Shown here piece by piece: positions 18,705 through 25,948 of a DNA stretch of 64,000 nucleotides (within the stretch, counting starts at the first letter, position 1; the number at the start of each line of letters is the position of its first letter). The translations under genes and the position numbers were made by a program. Below the pieces are notes generated by a model. It made no database searches. It saw nothing but the letters and a program-made list of their open reading frames with translations, and was not told where the DNA came from. The DNA lies in contig NZ_WSEL01000009.1 of assembly GCF_009758015.1 (NCBI RefSeq), forward strand, positions 186,001-250,000. The letters are read 5' to 3'. The stretch comes from Ramlibacter pinisoli. Its GTDB lineage: Bacteria > Pseudomonadota > Gammaproteobacteria > Burkholderiales > Burkholderiaceae_C.

Positions 18705-19397
18705 ATGATCGATGTTTTCAGCTGGCCGACACCCAACGGCCACAAGGTGCACATCCTGCTGGAGGAGTGCGCATTGCCCTACCGCGCACATCCGGTGAAC
18801 ATCGGCACCGGTGACCAGTTCCAGCCGGACTTCCTGGCCATCAGCCCGAACAACAAGATTCCCGCGCTGACCGACCCGGACGGCCCGGACGGGCGTCCCA
18901 TCTCGCTGTTCGAGTCCGGCGCGATCCTGCTGTACCTGGCCGGCAAGACCGGTCGCTTCCTGCCCGAAGGCGTGCGCGAGCGCTACGAGGTGCTGCAGTG
19001 GCTGATGTTCCAGATGGGCGGCGTCGGCCCCATGCTGGGCCAGAACCACCACTTCCGGCAGTACGCGCCCGAGAAGCTGCCCTACGCCATCGACCGCTAC
19101 ACCAACGAGGCCAGGCGCCTGTATGGCGTCATCGACCGGCGCCTGGCGGCCAGCCCGTGGCTGGGCGGCAAGGAGTACTCCATCGCCGACATCGCCACCT
19201 GGCCGTGGCTGCGCAACTGGAAGAACCAGGGCATCGAGCTGTCCGACTACCCGCACCTGCAGGCCTGGTTCCACGCGATCGAGGAACGCCCGGCCGTGCA
19301 GCAGGGCGTCAAGGTGCTGGCCGACCTGCGCAAGCCGATCACCGACGAGAGGTCGCGCGAGATCCTGTTCGGCAAGACCCAGTACGAGCGCCGCTAG
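18705..19397 (+). CDS. Glutathione S-transferase family protein (YfcG/YghU-like)
   Basis: 230 aa. The N-terminal thioredoxin fold starts at once (W-P-T-P-N-G-H-K-V-H-I-L-L-E-E), with the cis-proline region N-K-I-P-A-L and the glutathione-contacting L-F-E-S-G-A-I-L-L-Y-L-A. The helical C-terminal domain contains S-I-A-D-I-A-T-W-P-W. The T-P-N-G active-site pattern is that of nu-class/YfcG-type enzymes, which act as disulfide-bond reductases in E. coli. The substrate here is unknown. Divergent from the preceding hypothetical gene. Confidence 0.9.
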   Translation: MIDVFSWPTPNGHKVHILLEECALPYRAHPVNIGTGDQFQPDFLAISPNNKIPALTDPDGPDGRPISLFESGAILLYLAGKTGRFLPEGVRERYEVLQWLMFQMGGVGPMLGQNHHFRQYAPEKLPYAIDRYTNEARRLYGVIDRRLAASPWLGGKEYSIADIATWPWLRNWKNQGIELSDYPHLQAWFHAIEERPAVQQGVKVLADLRKPITDERSREILFGKTQYERR

Positions 19398-19402
19398 GAA
19401 GC

Positions 19403-19645
19403 CTACGGAATCGGCGTTGCGTGCGCGTCGTTGGCCGCGGCGCGCAGCATCACCAGCGCCAGCGTGAGCTTGCTGTTCGCCTCGGCCCGCAGGCGCGAAG
19501 CGGTCTGCACGAGGGCGTCGGCGGGCGGCGGCCCGTCGGCCAGCCGGTGCGCATCCTGCGCCCGGGCGAGCTGGGCTTCGACGACGCGCGCCTCCTCGTC
19601 CGCCTGTTTCCAGGCCGCGTAGGCAGTGTGCTCGTCGTTCGGCAT
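19403..19645 (-). CDS. Small hypothetical helical protein
   Basis: 80 aa. It is almost entirely helix-forming, with heptad-like hydrophobic spacing (A-A-W-K-Q-A-D-E-E-A-R-V-V-E-A-Q-L) suggesting a coiled coil. No cysteines, no signal peptide. Similar short Ala-rich proteins are common in Burkholderiales, but I cannot name the family. It converges on the glutathione S-transferase gene with a 5-bp gap, so it could be antisense noise. Confidence 0.5.
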   Translation of the reverse strand: MPNDEHTAYAAWKQADEEARVVEAQLARAQDAHRLADGPPPADALVQTASRLRAEANSKLTLALVMLRAAANDAHATPIP

Positions 19646-19791
19646 GCACGCATGGTAGTCGGGCCTCGTCGAACCTCAAGGCCGGTTCGTCGGGGGCCCC
19701 ACCAGCACCCCGCTCACCAGACGCCCCGCTCGTGTCTGCTTTTGCTGACAGACAAGTAGGCCGCCGCCGACTCATCAGCTAGCATCGTCGC

Positions 19792-20034
19792 GTGCTCGCG
19801 TTCACCCACTGGCTCCGAACCGATCCCCGCCGCCTGTGCGTCGTGGGCGTCTGGCTATCGCTGGCCGGTGTCGCCACGACATTCACCTCGCTCACGTCGG
19901 GCCAGCCCCTCGCCGGCCTTGCCACCGGTCTCCTGCTCACTGCCATCGGGAGCTGGACGAAGGCTGCGGGCCGCGATCTCTTCCGCCGCGATCGCACCCT
20001 GCGCCGGTGCGCCGCACTGCACCCCCGCGATTGA
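19792..20034 (+). CDS. Small hypothetical membrane protein
   Basis: 80 aa from a GTG start, with two hydrophobic stretches (residues about 16-34 and 40-56, the second Gly/Ala/Leu-rich) separated by T-S-G-Q-P, and a basic C-terminal tail. The topology suggests a two-pass inner-membrane protein. The hexamer TAGCAT at 19780-19785 would place a transcription start at the GTG itself, so the message may be leaderless; the match is weak. No family recognised. Confidence 0.45.
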   Translation: MLAFTHWLRTDPRRLCVVGVWLSLAGVATTFTSLTSGQPLAGLATGLLLTAIGSWTKAAGRDLFRRDRTLRRCAALHPRD

Positions 20035-20161
20035 TGACAGGGTGCGCGTGGCATCCATGCCAGCGCCGTTACAACTTGAGCGGTTTGCAAGGTCGTCTTA
20101 CAGACGAGCCCGTCCTGCTGTGCCGACACTGTCCCCAACAAGAAACGAAGGGAGACCGCAC

Positions 20162-20266
20162 ATGGACTTCGATACACCGGGCCTGCTGGGAAGCCGTACG
20201 TTCTGGGCCGCCGGCCTGTTGAGCGCCGCCTGCTGGAGCATCCTCGCGCTGACCCTGCTGCACTGA
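20162..20266 (+). CDS. Very short putative membrane peptide
   Basis: 34 aa: a short polar N-terminus (M-D-F-D-T-P-G), then one strongly hydrophobic helix (F-W-A-A-G-L-L-S-A-A-C-W-S-I-L-A-L-T-L-L). A good ribosome site, GAAGGGAGA, lies 6-14 bp before the ATG, which is why I list it despite its size. Function unknown; small single-pass peptides of this kind often bind larger membrane complexes. Confidence 0.4.
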   Translation: MDFDTPGLLGSRTFWAAGLLSAACWSILALTLLH

Positions 20267-20273
20267 TCGCAAC

Positions 20274-20288
20274 GGCCCTCGACGGGCC
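20274..20288. terminator. Short hairpin between convergent genes
   Basis: GGCCC-TCGAC-GGGCC (5-bp stem) sits between the small membrane ORF and the convergent beta-barrel gene. It is a weak terminator candidate. Confidence 0.3.
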
Positions 20289-20296
20289 CTCCTGGC

Positions 20297-20767
20297 TCAG
20301 CGCAGGTTCATCACGACGCTGAAGGTGAGTCCGGACGTTCCCAGCATGCCGACCTCGACCGCGAGGTCGGGCCGCAGCCTGTACCCCAGCGACGGCACGA
20401 TCACCGGCGAGAAGCCGTTCTTGTTCAGCGGCACCTTGTTGTCGTAGGGCGGCTTGTAGCCGTAGACGATACCCGCCGTCCACGACCAGTACGTGTCGGC
20501 CCAGCCGAAAGGGTTCTGGTACTCGCGGCCCCCGAAGGCATACACGCAGGGCTGCCCGAACGAATTGCGGAAGGCCGCCCCGCCGAACATCCAGCCGTCG
20601 GACCGCACGCGCGCCAAGCTCACGCCCATCGCATCCTTGTGCTCGGGGCTGTCCGAAAAGTGCAGGGTGTAGGGGCTGATCCTCAGCTGCAGGCCTTCCG
20701 GGTCGTAGCCGGCCGACGCCGCCAATGGCAACAACAGGATGGCAAGCAGGGCATGGTGGATACGCAC
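20297..20767 (-). CDS. Outer-membrane beta-barrel protein, possibly PagP-like
   Basis: 156 aa with a clean signal peptide (residues 1-19, cleavage after A-A-S-A). The mature part has alternating aromatic strands. Y-T-L-H-F near residue 33, followed by F-R-N-S-F-G-Q-P, recalls the H and (D/N)-S catalytic arrangement of PagP, the outer-membrane lipid A palmitoyltransferase, and the protein ends in a strand like other small barrels (F-S-V-V-M-N-L-R). The PagP link is inference; a PagL-type deacylase or a plain barrel are alternatives. Expression is probably driven by the palindrome at 20835-20846. Confidence 0.6.
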   Translation of the reverse strand: MRIHHALLAILLLPLAASAGYDPEGLQLRISPYTLHFSDSPEHKDAMGVSLARVRSDGWMFGGAAFRNSFGQPCVYAFGGREYQNPFGWADTYWSWTAGIVYGYKPPYDNKVPLNKNGFSPVIVPSLGYRLRPDLAVEVGMLGTSGLTFSVVMNLR

Positions 20768-20834
20768 GAATCCGGTCCGTCAACGGCTGTAGCGGAAGGC
20801 GATTGTCGCCAATCCCGCGCCTGCTCGTCTGCAG

Positions 20835-20846
20835 GGACCTTGGTCC
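20835..20846 (-). promoter_or_regulatory. GGACCWWGGTCC operator upstream of the PagP-like gene
   Basis: A perfect palindrome, GGACCTTGGTCC. On the minus strand a -10-like GACAAT follows after 27 bp (20807-20802), giving a start site about 28 bp before the ATG at 20767. Confidence 0.75.
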
Positions 20847-20883
20847 AAGGCGGTGCGTCCGGCGGACCGGCGCAGCGCAAGCC

Positions 20884-21309
20884 TCACCGGCCGACGCGTT
20901 CGCAAAGGCGCACCAGTTCCGCGAGCGACTCGGCGCCCATCTTGGCCATCACACGGCCGCGATGAACCTTCACGGTCCGCTCGGCGATGCCCATCTCCGA
21001 TGCGATCTGCTTGTTCAACCGGCCGACCACGACGCGCGAGAGGACCTGCTCCTCCCGATCCGTCAGGACCGCCAGGCGCGCATGGATGCGCGCGCGCTCC
21101 TCGCTGCCGTTGGGATCCGCAACGTGATGCGGCTGCGAGTCATCCCTGCGCCAGGCCGTGAGATCGGTCTGGAACCTGGCCACCGGGGACAGAAGGCCTT
21201 CCGTCATTGCACGGGGCTGAGGCACGTAGCCGTGCACACGAAGCACCCGCTCCATCTCGACCTCGGCCTCGACGTCATCGTCGGATAACAGGATGTAGTA
21301 CGAGCGCAT
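20884..21309 (-). CDS. LuxR/FixJ-type HTH transcriptional regulator without a full receiver
   Basis: 141 aa. The C-terminal 65 residues are a complete LuxR helix-turn-helix: L-T-D-R-E-E-Q-V-L, then N-K-Q-I-A-S-E-M-G-I-A-E-R-T-V-K-V-H-R. The N-terminal 75 residues begin with a receiver-like first strand (Y-I-L-L-S-D-D-D) but then lose the phosphoacceptor region, so no phosphorylatable aspartate is evident. The recognition helix shares T-V-K-V-H-R-G-R-V-M with the FixJ-type regulator at 23176. The ATG at 21309 has AGAGGAA just upstream. It may act without phosphorylation, or as a competitor for the same operators (inference). Confidence 0.8.
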   Translation of the reverse strand: MRSYYILLSDDDVEAEVEMERVLRVHGYVPQPRAMTEGLLSPVARFQTDLTAWRRDDSQPHHVADPNGSEERARIHARLAVLTDREEQVLSRVVVGRLNKQIASEMGIAERTVKVHRGRVMAKMGAESLAELVRLCERVGR

Positions 21310-21751
21310 GACAACATTCCTCTGGAGTTCTCTGCCTTGCCCGTTCGGGTATAGCGGTGCCCATGCCGGTGCGCTAGGGGGTCCGCGTTCGCAAACGTTA
21401 CGCATACCGGCCTCCATCGACGGCCCCGCGGGTCGCGCGATGCGGGTCGCTGCACCGGACCCATCCGGGCGGAGGCCGGTTTCCTGCTGACCCAGTTGGC
21501 ACATGGCGTGTCCGTCGCATGTGGCATCGGGCATTGCGAAGACAGCCCGTTTCACGCTCACGAGACGACACATCGGAGGCTGCCATCCGACGAACGGCCG
21601 GGCAGGTTCCTCGGTGGTCACGAACGAGACGCACTGGTGCCTCAGCACTGCCCCAAGGTTCTATGGCGAGTCCAAAACCTCGGCGATAGGCTCCACTGTC
21701 GACCAACGTGGGCCGCGATGCAACGAACATGAACCCTCGGGCCATCACCAC
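21310..21751. other. Divergent control region between the LuxR-HTH gene and the histidine kinase
   Basis: 442 bp without a convincing gene. It holds a weak copy of the regulon palindrome (21650-21661) with TAGGCT 25 bp downstream, facing the kinase. On the other strand a TATACC hexamer around 21345 may serve the LuxR-HTH gene. Nothing else stands out. Confidence 0.5.
21650..21661 (+). promoter_or_regulatory. Weak GGACCWWGGTCC-like site upstream of the histidine kinase
   Basis: GCCCCAAGGTTC matches 9 of 12 positions. TAGGCT begins exactly 25 bp downstream (21687-21692), the same hexamer and spacing as at the strong site 27034-27045. Confidence 0.45.
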
Positions 21752-23179
21752 ATGCCGCACGCCGCGCCCCCGTGGCGCCGAAGGGCCGCGCCGGCCTCCC
21801 AAACGCCGGGCGGCAGGATGGGCATGACGACGGGACGCCTGCTCGTCACGGCGGCCGTTGCCGGCTTCGTGGGCTGCATGCTCGCCGGCAATCGACGGCC
21901 AGGGCCTCCAGTCACGCTGCGGTCGGGACCTGGCACCAGCCGCAGGGCGTCGTCCTGGCATGCACTCGTCGAAACGCTGACGCTCGCCTCGCTGGTGTGG
22001 CGGTGGCATCGCCACACCGTCCTCGAGGCCGAGCTGCAGGACCGAGGACGGTCGCTCAACCAGGCCGTCACGGCGCTCGGGCTGGGCATGTGGTCCTGCG
22101 ATGCGGACACCTCCCTGTTCCACGCCAACCGCTTGTTGCGAGAAGAACTTGGCCTTCCGGCCGGTGCGCGCTGCACGAGCACGGACTACCTGCGGGCCAT
22201 CCACGAGGAAGACCGGCCGCAGGTGCAGGCTGCCTTCGATGCGGCCTGGCGCGACGGTTCGCCCGTCGACATCGAGCACCGGATCGCCAGCACTGACGGC
22301 AACACCCGGTGGGCGGTGACGCGGGCCAACGCCGAACTCGGCATCGATGGCCGCGTGGTCCGGCTGCGCGGCATCCGCATGAGCATCAGCCCGCGCAAGA
22401 ACGCCGAACTAGACGCCGAGAAATCGCGCGCACAGCTGACCCACCTGGTGCGTGTCGGCATGCTGGGACAGCTGTCCGGCGCCCTCGCCCACGAATTGAA
22501 CCAGCCGCTGACGGCCATCCTCGCCAACGCGCAGGCCGCGCTGCGGTTCCTCAAGCGCAATCCGGTGGACCACGCCGAGGTGGTGGCGATCCTGGAAGAC
22601 ATCGTGAGCGACGACAAGCGGGCCGGCGAGGTCATCCAGCGGCTGCGGGCCCTGTTCGTCCGCGGCGAGGCCCGCTTCGACCGCGTGGACGTCAACAAGC
22701 TGGTGGATTCGATCACCCAGCTGGTGCACAGCGACCTGATCGCCCGCGACGTCACCGTCATCAAGGCCCTGTCGCGCGACCTTCCCGAGATCGCCGGTGA
22801 CCACGTGCAGCTGGAGCAGTTGCTGCTGAACCTCGTGATGAACGCGACCGACGCGATGGCCGACACGCTGCCGGCCCTGCGCCAGGTCACCATCCGCACC
22901 GAGGTGCACGACGGACAGGCCCTGCTCTCCATCATCGACCGCGGCAAGGGCATTGCGCCGGACCAGCTCGACGCCATCTTCCAGCCCTTCGTCACGACCA
23001 AGGACCTGGGCATCGGCCTGGGCCTGGCCATCAGCCGCAACATCGCCACCGCCCACCATGGCCGGCTATGGGCCGAGCCGAACGAGTTCGGTGGCGCCAC
23101 GCTGAAGCTGTCGCTGCCGCTCGCCAGCGACGCCCCGCTGCACTCGGGCCTCCAGCCCTTCCTCTCGGAGTCCGCATGA
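21752..23179 (+). CDS. PAS-domain sensor histidine kinase
   Basis: 475 aa. One N-terminal hydrophobic helix (residues about 28-45) is followed by a PAS/PAC module (M-W-S-C-D-A-D near residue 110, then R-W-A-V-T-R-A-N-A), a HisKA domain with A-L-A-H-E-L-N-Q-P-L (His about 247), and a HATPase domain with L-N-L-V-M-N-A-T-D-A-M, D-R-G-K-G-I and G-I-G-L-G-L-A-I-S. This is the FixL/TodS-like NtrY-branch layout, but the PAS lacks an obvious haem histidine. The stop overlaps the FixJ-type regulator's start (ATGA). The ATG at 21752 is preferred; ATG 21818 would also keep the membrane helix. Confidence 0.9.
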   Translation: MPHAAPPWRRRAAPASQTPGGRMGMTTGRLLVTAAVAGFVGCMLAGNRRPGPPVTLRSGPGTSRRASSWHALVETLTLASLVWRWHRHTVLEAELQDRGRSLNQAVTALGLGMWSCDADTSLFHANRLLREELGLPAGARCTSTDYLRAIHEEDRPQVQAAFDAAWRDGSPVDIEHRIASTDGNTRWAVTRANAELGIDGRVVRLRGIRMSISPRKNAELDAEKSRAQLTHLVRVGMLGQLSGALAHELNQPLTAILANAQAALRFLKRNPVDHAEVVAILEDIVSDDKRAGEVIQRLRALFVRGEARFDRVDVNKLVDSITQLVHSDLIARDVTVIKALSRDLPEIAGDHVQLEQLLLNLVMNATDAMADTLPALRQVTIRTEVHDGQALLSIIDRGKGIAPDQLDAIFQPFVTTKDLGIGLGLAISRNIATAHHGRLWAEPNEFGGATLKLSLPLASDAPLHSGLQPFLSESA

Positions 23180-23802
23180 ACGTCACCTCCACCCCTGAAG
23201 CGGCCACGGTGTTCGTCGTCGACGACGACCCGTCCGTCCTGAAGTCGCTGACCCGCCTGCTGGGCTCGGCGGGCCACAAGACCGTTCCGTGCGGCGATGC
23301 CGAAGAGTTCTTCGCCCGCCACGACCCGGGCGTGCCGGGCTGCCTGCTTCTCGACCTCCAGATGCCCGGCCTCAATGGCATGGAGATCCAGAAGAAGCTC
23401 GCCGCCTCCGGCAATCCGCGCCCCATCGTCTTCCTCACCGGCCATGCCGACGTGTCCACCAGCGTCCAGGTCATGCGCGCCGGCGCCGCCAACGTGCTGA
23501 CCAAGCCGGCGCCCGAGAAGGAACTGCTCGACGCGATCGCCGAGGTGGTCGCCCAGGACCGGGCAACGCGGGAAGCCAGCGACGCCGTCGCGGCCGACCG
23601 TCGGCGGCTGGAGTCCCTCACGCCCCGCGAGCACGCCGTGTTCGACCTCGTGATCCAGGGCATGGCCAACAAGTGCATTGCCGCCGAGCTGGATATCGTC
23701 GAGAAGACGGTCAAGGTGCACCGCGGGCGTGTGATGCACAAGCTGGGCGTGCGCTCGGTGGCGCGCCTGGTGCAGCTGGCCGACCGCCTGGGCCTGTGCT
23801 GA
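23176..23802 (+). CDS. FixJ-family response regulator
   Basis: 208 aa. The receiver domain (V-V-D-D-D-P, phosphoacceptor Asp60 in L-L-L-D-L-Q-M-P-G, F-L-T-G-H-A-D and the lysine in T-K-P-A) is joined to a LuxR-type HTH (L-T-P-R-E-H-A-V-F, then N-K-C-I-A-A-E-L-D-I-V-E-K-T-V-K-V-H-R). It is translationally coupled to the kinase (ATGA), so the two form a two-component system. FixJ-type proteins bind palindromes near -40 and activate sigma70 promoters. I therefore consider it the best candidate for the protein that reads GGACCWWGGTCC. Confidence 0.92.
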   Translation: MNVTSTPEAATVFVVDDDPSVLKSLTRLLGSAGHKTVPCGDAEEFFARHDPGVPGCLLLDLQMPGLNGMEIQKKLAASGNPRPIVFLTGHADVSTSVQVMRAGAANVLTKPAPEKELLDAIAEVVAQDRATREASDAVAADRRRLESLTPREHAVFDLVIQGMANKCIAAELDIVEKTVKVHRGRVMHKLGVRSVARLVQLADRLGLC

Positions 23803-23836
23803 TAGCCGCCGCCATGGTGGCGCCGGATTGGACAGG

Positions 23837-23848
23837 GGACCAAGGTCC
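23837..23848 (+). promoter_or_regulatory. GGACCWWGGTCC operator upstream of the receiver-only regulator
   Basis: A perfect palindrome, GGACCAAGGTCC, with TATGCT 24 bp downstream (23873-23878). The predicted start site falls on or next to the ATG at 23885. Confidence 0.85.
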
Positions 23849-23884
23849 TATGGGAACAGCGCGCGGCTCCCCTATGCTGGGGCC

Positions 23885-24322
23885 ATGTCGAATGTGGCTG
23901 CGTTGATCCACGTCGTGGATGACGAGCGGGCTGTCCGCAACGCACTCAAGCGCCTGTTCCGCTCCACGGGCATGCGCGTGGAGGCGTTCGGAAGCGGGCA
24001 CGAGTTCCTCGACGCCATCATGGCGCGGCATGTGCCCGACTGCGTGGTGCTCGACATCCGGATGCCGGCCATCACGGGGTTCCAGGTCCAGGCACGCCTG
24101 AAGGCCGCCTCCCTGGCGGTCCCTGTCATCTTCCTCACGGCGCTGGACGAGATCGGCGACGAGGAACGGGCCATGCAGTCCGGCGCATTCGCCTTCCTGC
24201 GCAAGCCTGTCGACGAGAACGCCCTGCTGTCGAAGGTCGAGCGGGCCGTCCAGGAGCGCCGGCGCGAACGGGGCCTGCCCCTGGCCGGGAGTGACGCCGA
24301 CCGGCCGTCGCTTCTCGACTGA
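23885..24322 (+). CDS. Receiver-only response regulator
   Basis: 145 aa: a single receiver domain (V-V-D-D-E-R, phosphoacceptor Asp57 in V-V-L-D-I-R-M-P, F-L-T-A-L-D, lysine in R-K-P-V-D) and a short charged tail, with no output domain. Such proteins act as phosphate sinks or act through protein contacts. It is likely expressed from its own regulon operator at 23837, and the predicted transcript begins at the ATG (leaderless). Being a target of the regulon it may modulate, it could give negative feedback on the kinase (inference). Confidence 0.88.
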   Translation: MSNVAALIHVVDDERAVRNALKRLFRSTGMRVEAFGSGHEFLDAIMARHVPDCVVLDIRMPAITGFQVQARLKAASLAVPVIFLTALDEIGDEERAMQSGAFAFLRKPVDENALLSKVERAVQERRRERGLPLAGSDADRPSLLD

Positions 24323-24386
24323 GGCCGGGCCGGCCCCGGCCCCGTGGCTCTGCTGCCGGCGCTGCAGACCAAGGGCAACCACCGTG

Positions 24387-24398
24387 GGACCAAGGTCC
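24387..24398 (+). promoter_or_regulatory. GGACCWWGGTCC operator upstream of the repeat protein gene
   Basis: A perfect palindrome, GGACCAAGGTCC. The hexamer CACAGT follows after 25 bp (24424-24429). The next gene starts at 24501. Confidence 0.8.
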
Positions 24399-24500
24399 TA
24401 TTTGCGATTGCCCCGCCACGATCCACAGTGTCCAGGCATGCTGCGATACCCGCCGGTCGGCGACCTCCAGCATCCGCACGAACCAACCTGGAGAAACGAC

Positions 24501-24860
24501 ATGAACGCATCATCGAAGGTGGCCGTCGCCCTCTTCACACTCGCCTTCGCGGCTGTGGGTTTCGCACAGACGCAGCCGCGCTCGCGCGCCGACGTCAAGG
24601 CCGAGGGCAAGGCGGCGGAAATCACGCCGACTGAGCAGGAAGGCGTGTCGGCCGGTGGGACCCCCACCAGCAAGTCCACCTCCCGCGCCCAGGTCAAGTC
24701 CGAAGCCAAGGGTGCCAAGGTCGACTCGCGCAGCGGCACGCAGAAGTCCTTTGAACAGCCCGCCGCCAGCGGGAAGAGCCGGGACCGTGCCGACGTAAAG
24801 GCCGAAGCCAAGGCCTCGGGCAAGAACACGCCGGTCGTCGAAGGCGGGGCGGCCAAGTAG
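24501..24860 (+). CDS. Periplasmic low-complexity repeat protein
   Basis: 119 aa. A signal peptide at residues 1-22 (cleavage after V-G-F-A) precedes a hydrophilic Lys/Ala/Ser-rich mature part. The segment (S)-R-A-(D/Q)-V-K-(A/S)-E-(A/G)-K-A occurs three times (residues about 27, 60 and 96), separated by Thr/Ser/Gly linkers. It lacks cysteines and looks disordered or helical with high positive charge, resembling Burkholderiales DUF4148-like proteins. It may bind envelope polyanions (inference only). Transcribed from the operator at 24387; ends in a strong hairpin. Confidence 0.75.
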   Translation: MNASSKVAVALFTLAFAAVGFAQTQPRSRADVKAEGKAAEITPTEQEGVSAGGTPTSKSTSRAQVKSEAKGAKVDSRSGTQKSFEQPAASGKSRDRADVKAEAKASGKNTPVVEGGAAK

Positions 24861-24870
24861 GTCGCACAGC

Positions 24871-24893
24871 GCTCCCCGGCGACGCCGGGGAGC
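24871..24893. terminator. Strong bidirectional hairpin
   Basis: GCTCCCCGGC-GAC-GCCGGGGAGC is a perfect 10-bp stem with a 3-nt loop, between two convergent genes. Confidence 0.7.
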
Positions 24894-24933
24894 AGGCGGC
24901 CGGTCCCGTCCCGGGCCGGCGCCCCATGTCTCC

Positions 24934-25764
24934 TCACCAGTGCCAGACGGCAGCGATGGCGGGGCCATCCAGCCTGAGGCTGCCGATCGGCTGGTCGGGC
25001 TGGAACTCGTAGTCGACGCGCCGCCAGCTGCCCACCAGGTCCCCCCAGGCGAACGCGTAGCCGAGGCCGGCGGACGCCTGCCACGTGTACCGCGACTGCC
25101 CGGCCCCGATGTCGAAGTAGTAGGGCACGAACCAGGTACGCCCCGTCCCCAGCACGATGCGCCCCTTGACGCCCACCACGGGGTCCCAGTTGGTCGTGCC
25201 GGAGGACAGGTTGCCGCCCCGGGCCGGCAGCGGGAACTGCCCGACGTTGCCGCCCAGTTGCCAGCTCACCCGCTGCTCGACATCGATCCTGCGGAAGCCG
25301 CCGAAGACGTCCAGGGTCCAGTCGGAATACGACAGGAACCGGTAGCTGGCGGCCGTGGTCCAGAGCGAGCCCTTGACGCTGAAGTCGACGCTGGCGCTGG
25401 CGTCGGCCGGCAGGCGGTTTCCCCCGATGAACAGGTCCCGGGTGCCGGACGTCTCGTCGCCGAGGTCGAAGTAGGCGAAGTCGGTGAACACGCCCCAGCG
25501 GCCGCGGTTCACCTCCAGGCTACCCATGAACATCGACTGCACGTTCTGCAGGAGTTCCTTGGCACGCACGCCGACGTCGCTGCCCCCGCCGGGCTGCGGG
25601 AAATTGCTGCTGCCGCTGACCGAAGGAAGGTAGCCGTAGAGGCTGATCGACGTGCGCCAGGGCCCGGGGTCCGCCCACGCGGCACCCTGGGCCGCTGCCG
25701 ATCCGGCCGCCAGCACGCCGACGATCGGGAACGCGAGCGACAGCACGCTGGAACGGGTCTGCAT
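24934..25764 (-). CDS. Outer-membrane beta-barrel protein of unknown function
   Basis: 276 aa with a signal peptide (residues 1-25, cleavage after S-A-A-A). The mature sequence shows repeated amphipathic strands with Trp/Tyr (S-I-S-L-Y-G-Y-L-P; G-V-F-T-D-F-A-Y-F-D-L-G; Y-T-W-Q-A-S-A-G-L-G-Y) and ends in aromatic V-W-H-W. The start at 25764 gives the cleanest signal peptide; an upstream in-frame extension would cover the promoter. It faces the operator at 25824-25835, with the DUF4105 gene divergent from the same region. Confidence 0.8.
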   Translation of the reverse strand: MQTRSSVLSLAFPIVGVLAAGSAAAQGAAWADPGPWRTSISLYGYLPSVSGSSNFPQPGGGSDVGVRAKELLQNVQSMFMGSLEVNRGRWGVFTDFAYFDLGDETSGTRDLFIGGNRLPADASASVDFSVKGSLWTTAASYRFLSYSDWTLDVFGGFRRIDVEQRVSWQLGGNVGQFPLPARGGNLSSGTTNWDPVVGVKGRIVLGTGRTWFVPYYFDIGAGQSRYTWQASAGLGYAFAWGDLVGSWRRVDYEFQPDQPIGSLRLDGPAIAAVWHW

Positions 25765-25823
25765 GGCTGTCCTCCGTCGGTGGCCGCAGGCACCATAAGG
25801 GCGGCCCCGATGCGAGGTCCATT

Positions 25824-25835
25824 GGACCTTGGCCC
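25824..25835 (-). promoter_or_regulatory. GGACCWWGGTCC operator upstream of the beta-barrel gene
   Basis: GGACCTTGGCCC on the plus strand (11 of 12; one half-site altered). On the minus strand TTATGG/TATGGT starts 25-26 bp downstream, around 25798-25792. The gene start is at 25764. Confidence 0.7.
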
Positions 25836-25858
25836 CATGCTGGCGCGGGGCCGCGATG

Positions 25859-25870
25859 CGGCCAACGTCC
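25859..25870 (+). promoter_or_regulatory. Weak GGACCWWGGTCC-like site upstream of the DUF4105 gene
   Basis: CGGCCAACGTCC matches 9 of 12. TAGGCT begins 24 bp downstream (25895-25900), repeating the hexamer seen at 27071 and 21687. Confidence 0.45.
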
Positions 25871-25948
25871 AATCGACAGCGCCCGGCGGCCGCCTAGGCT
25901 GGGACCCGGGCGAGCCATGACCGCAACAACCACTGCACCCCCGCCACC

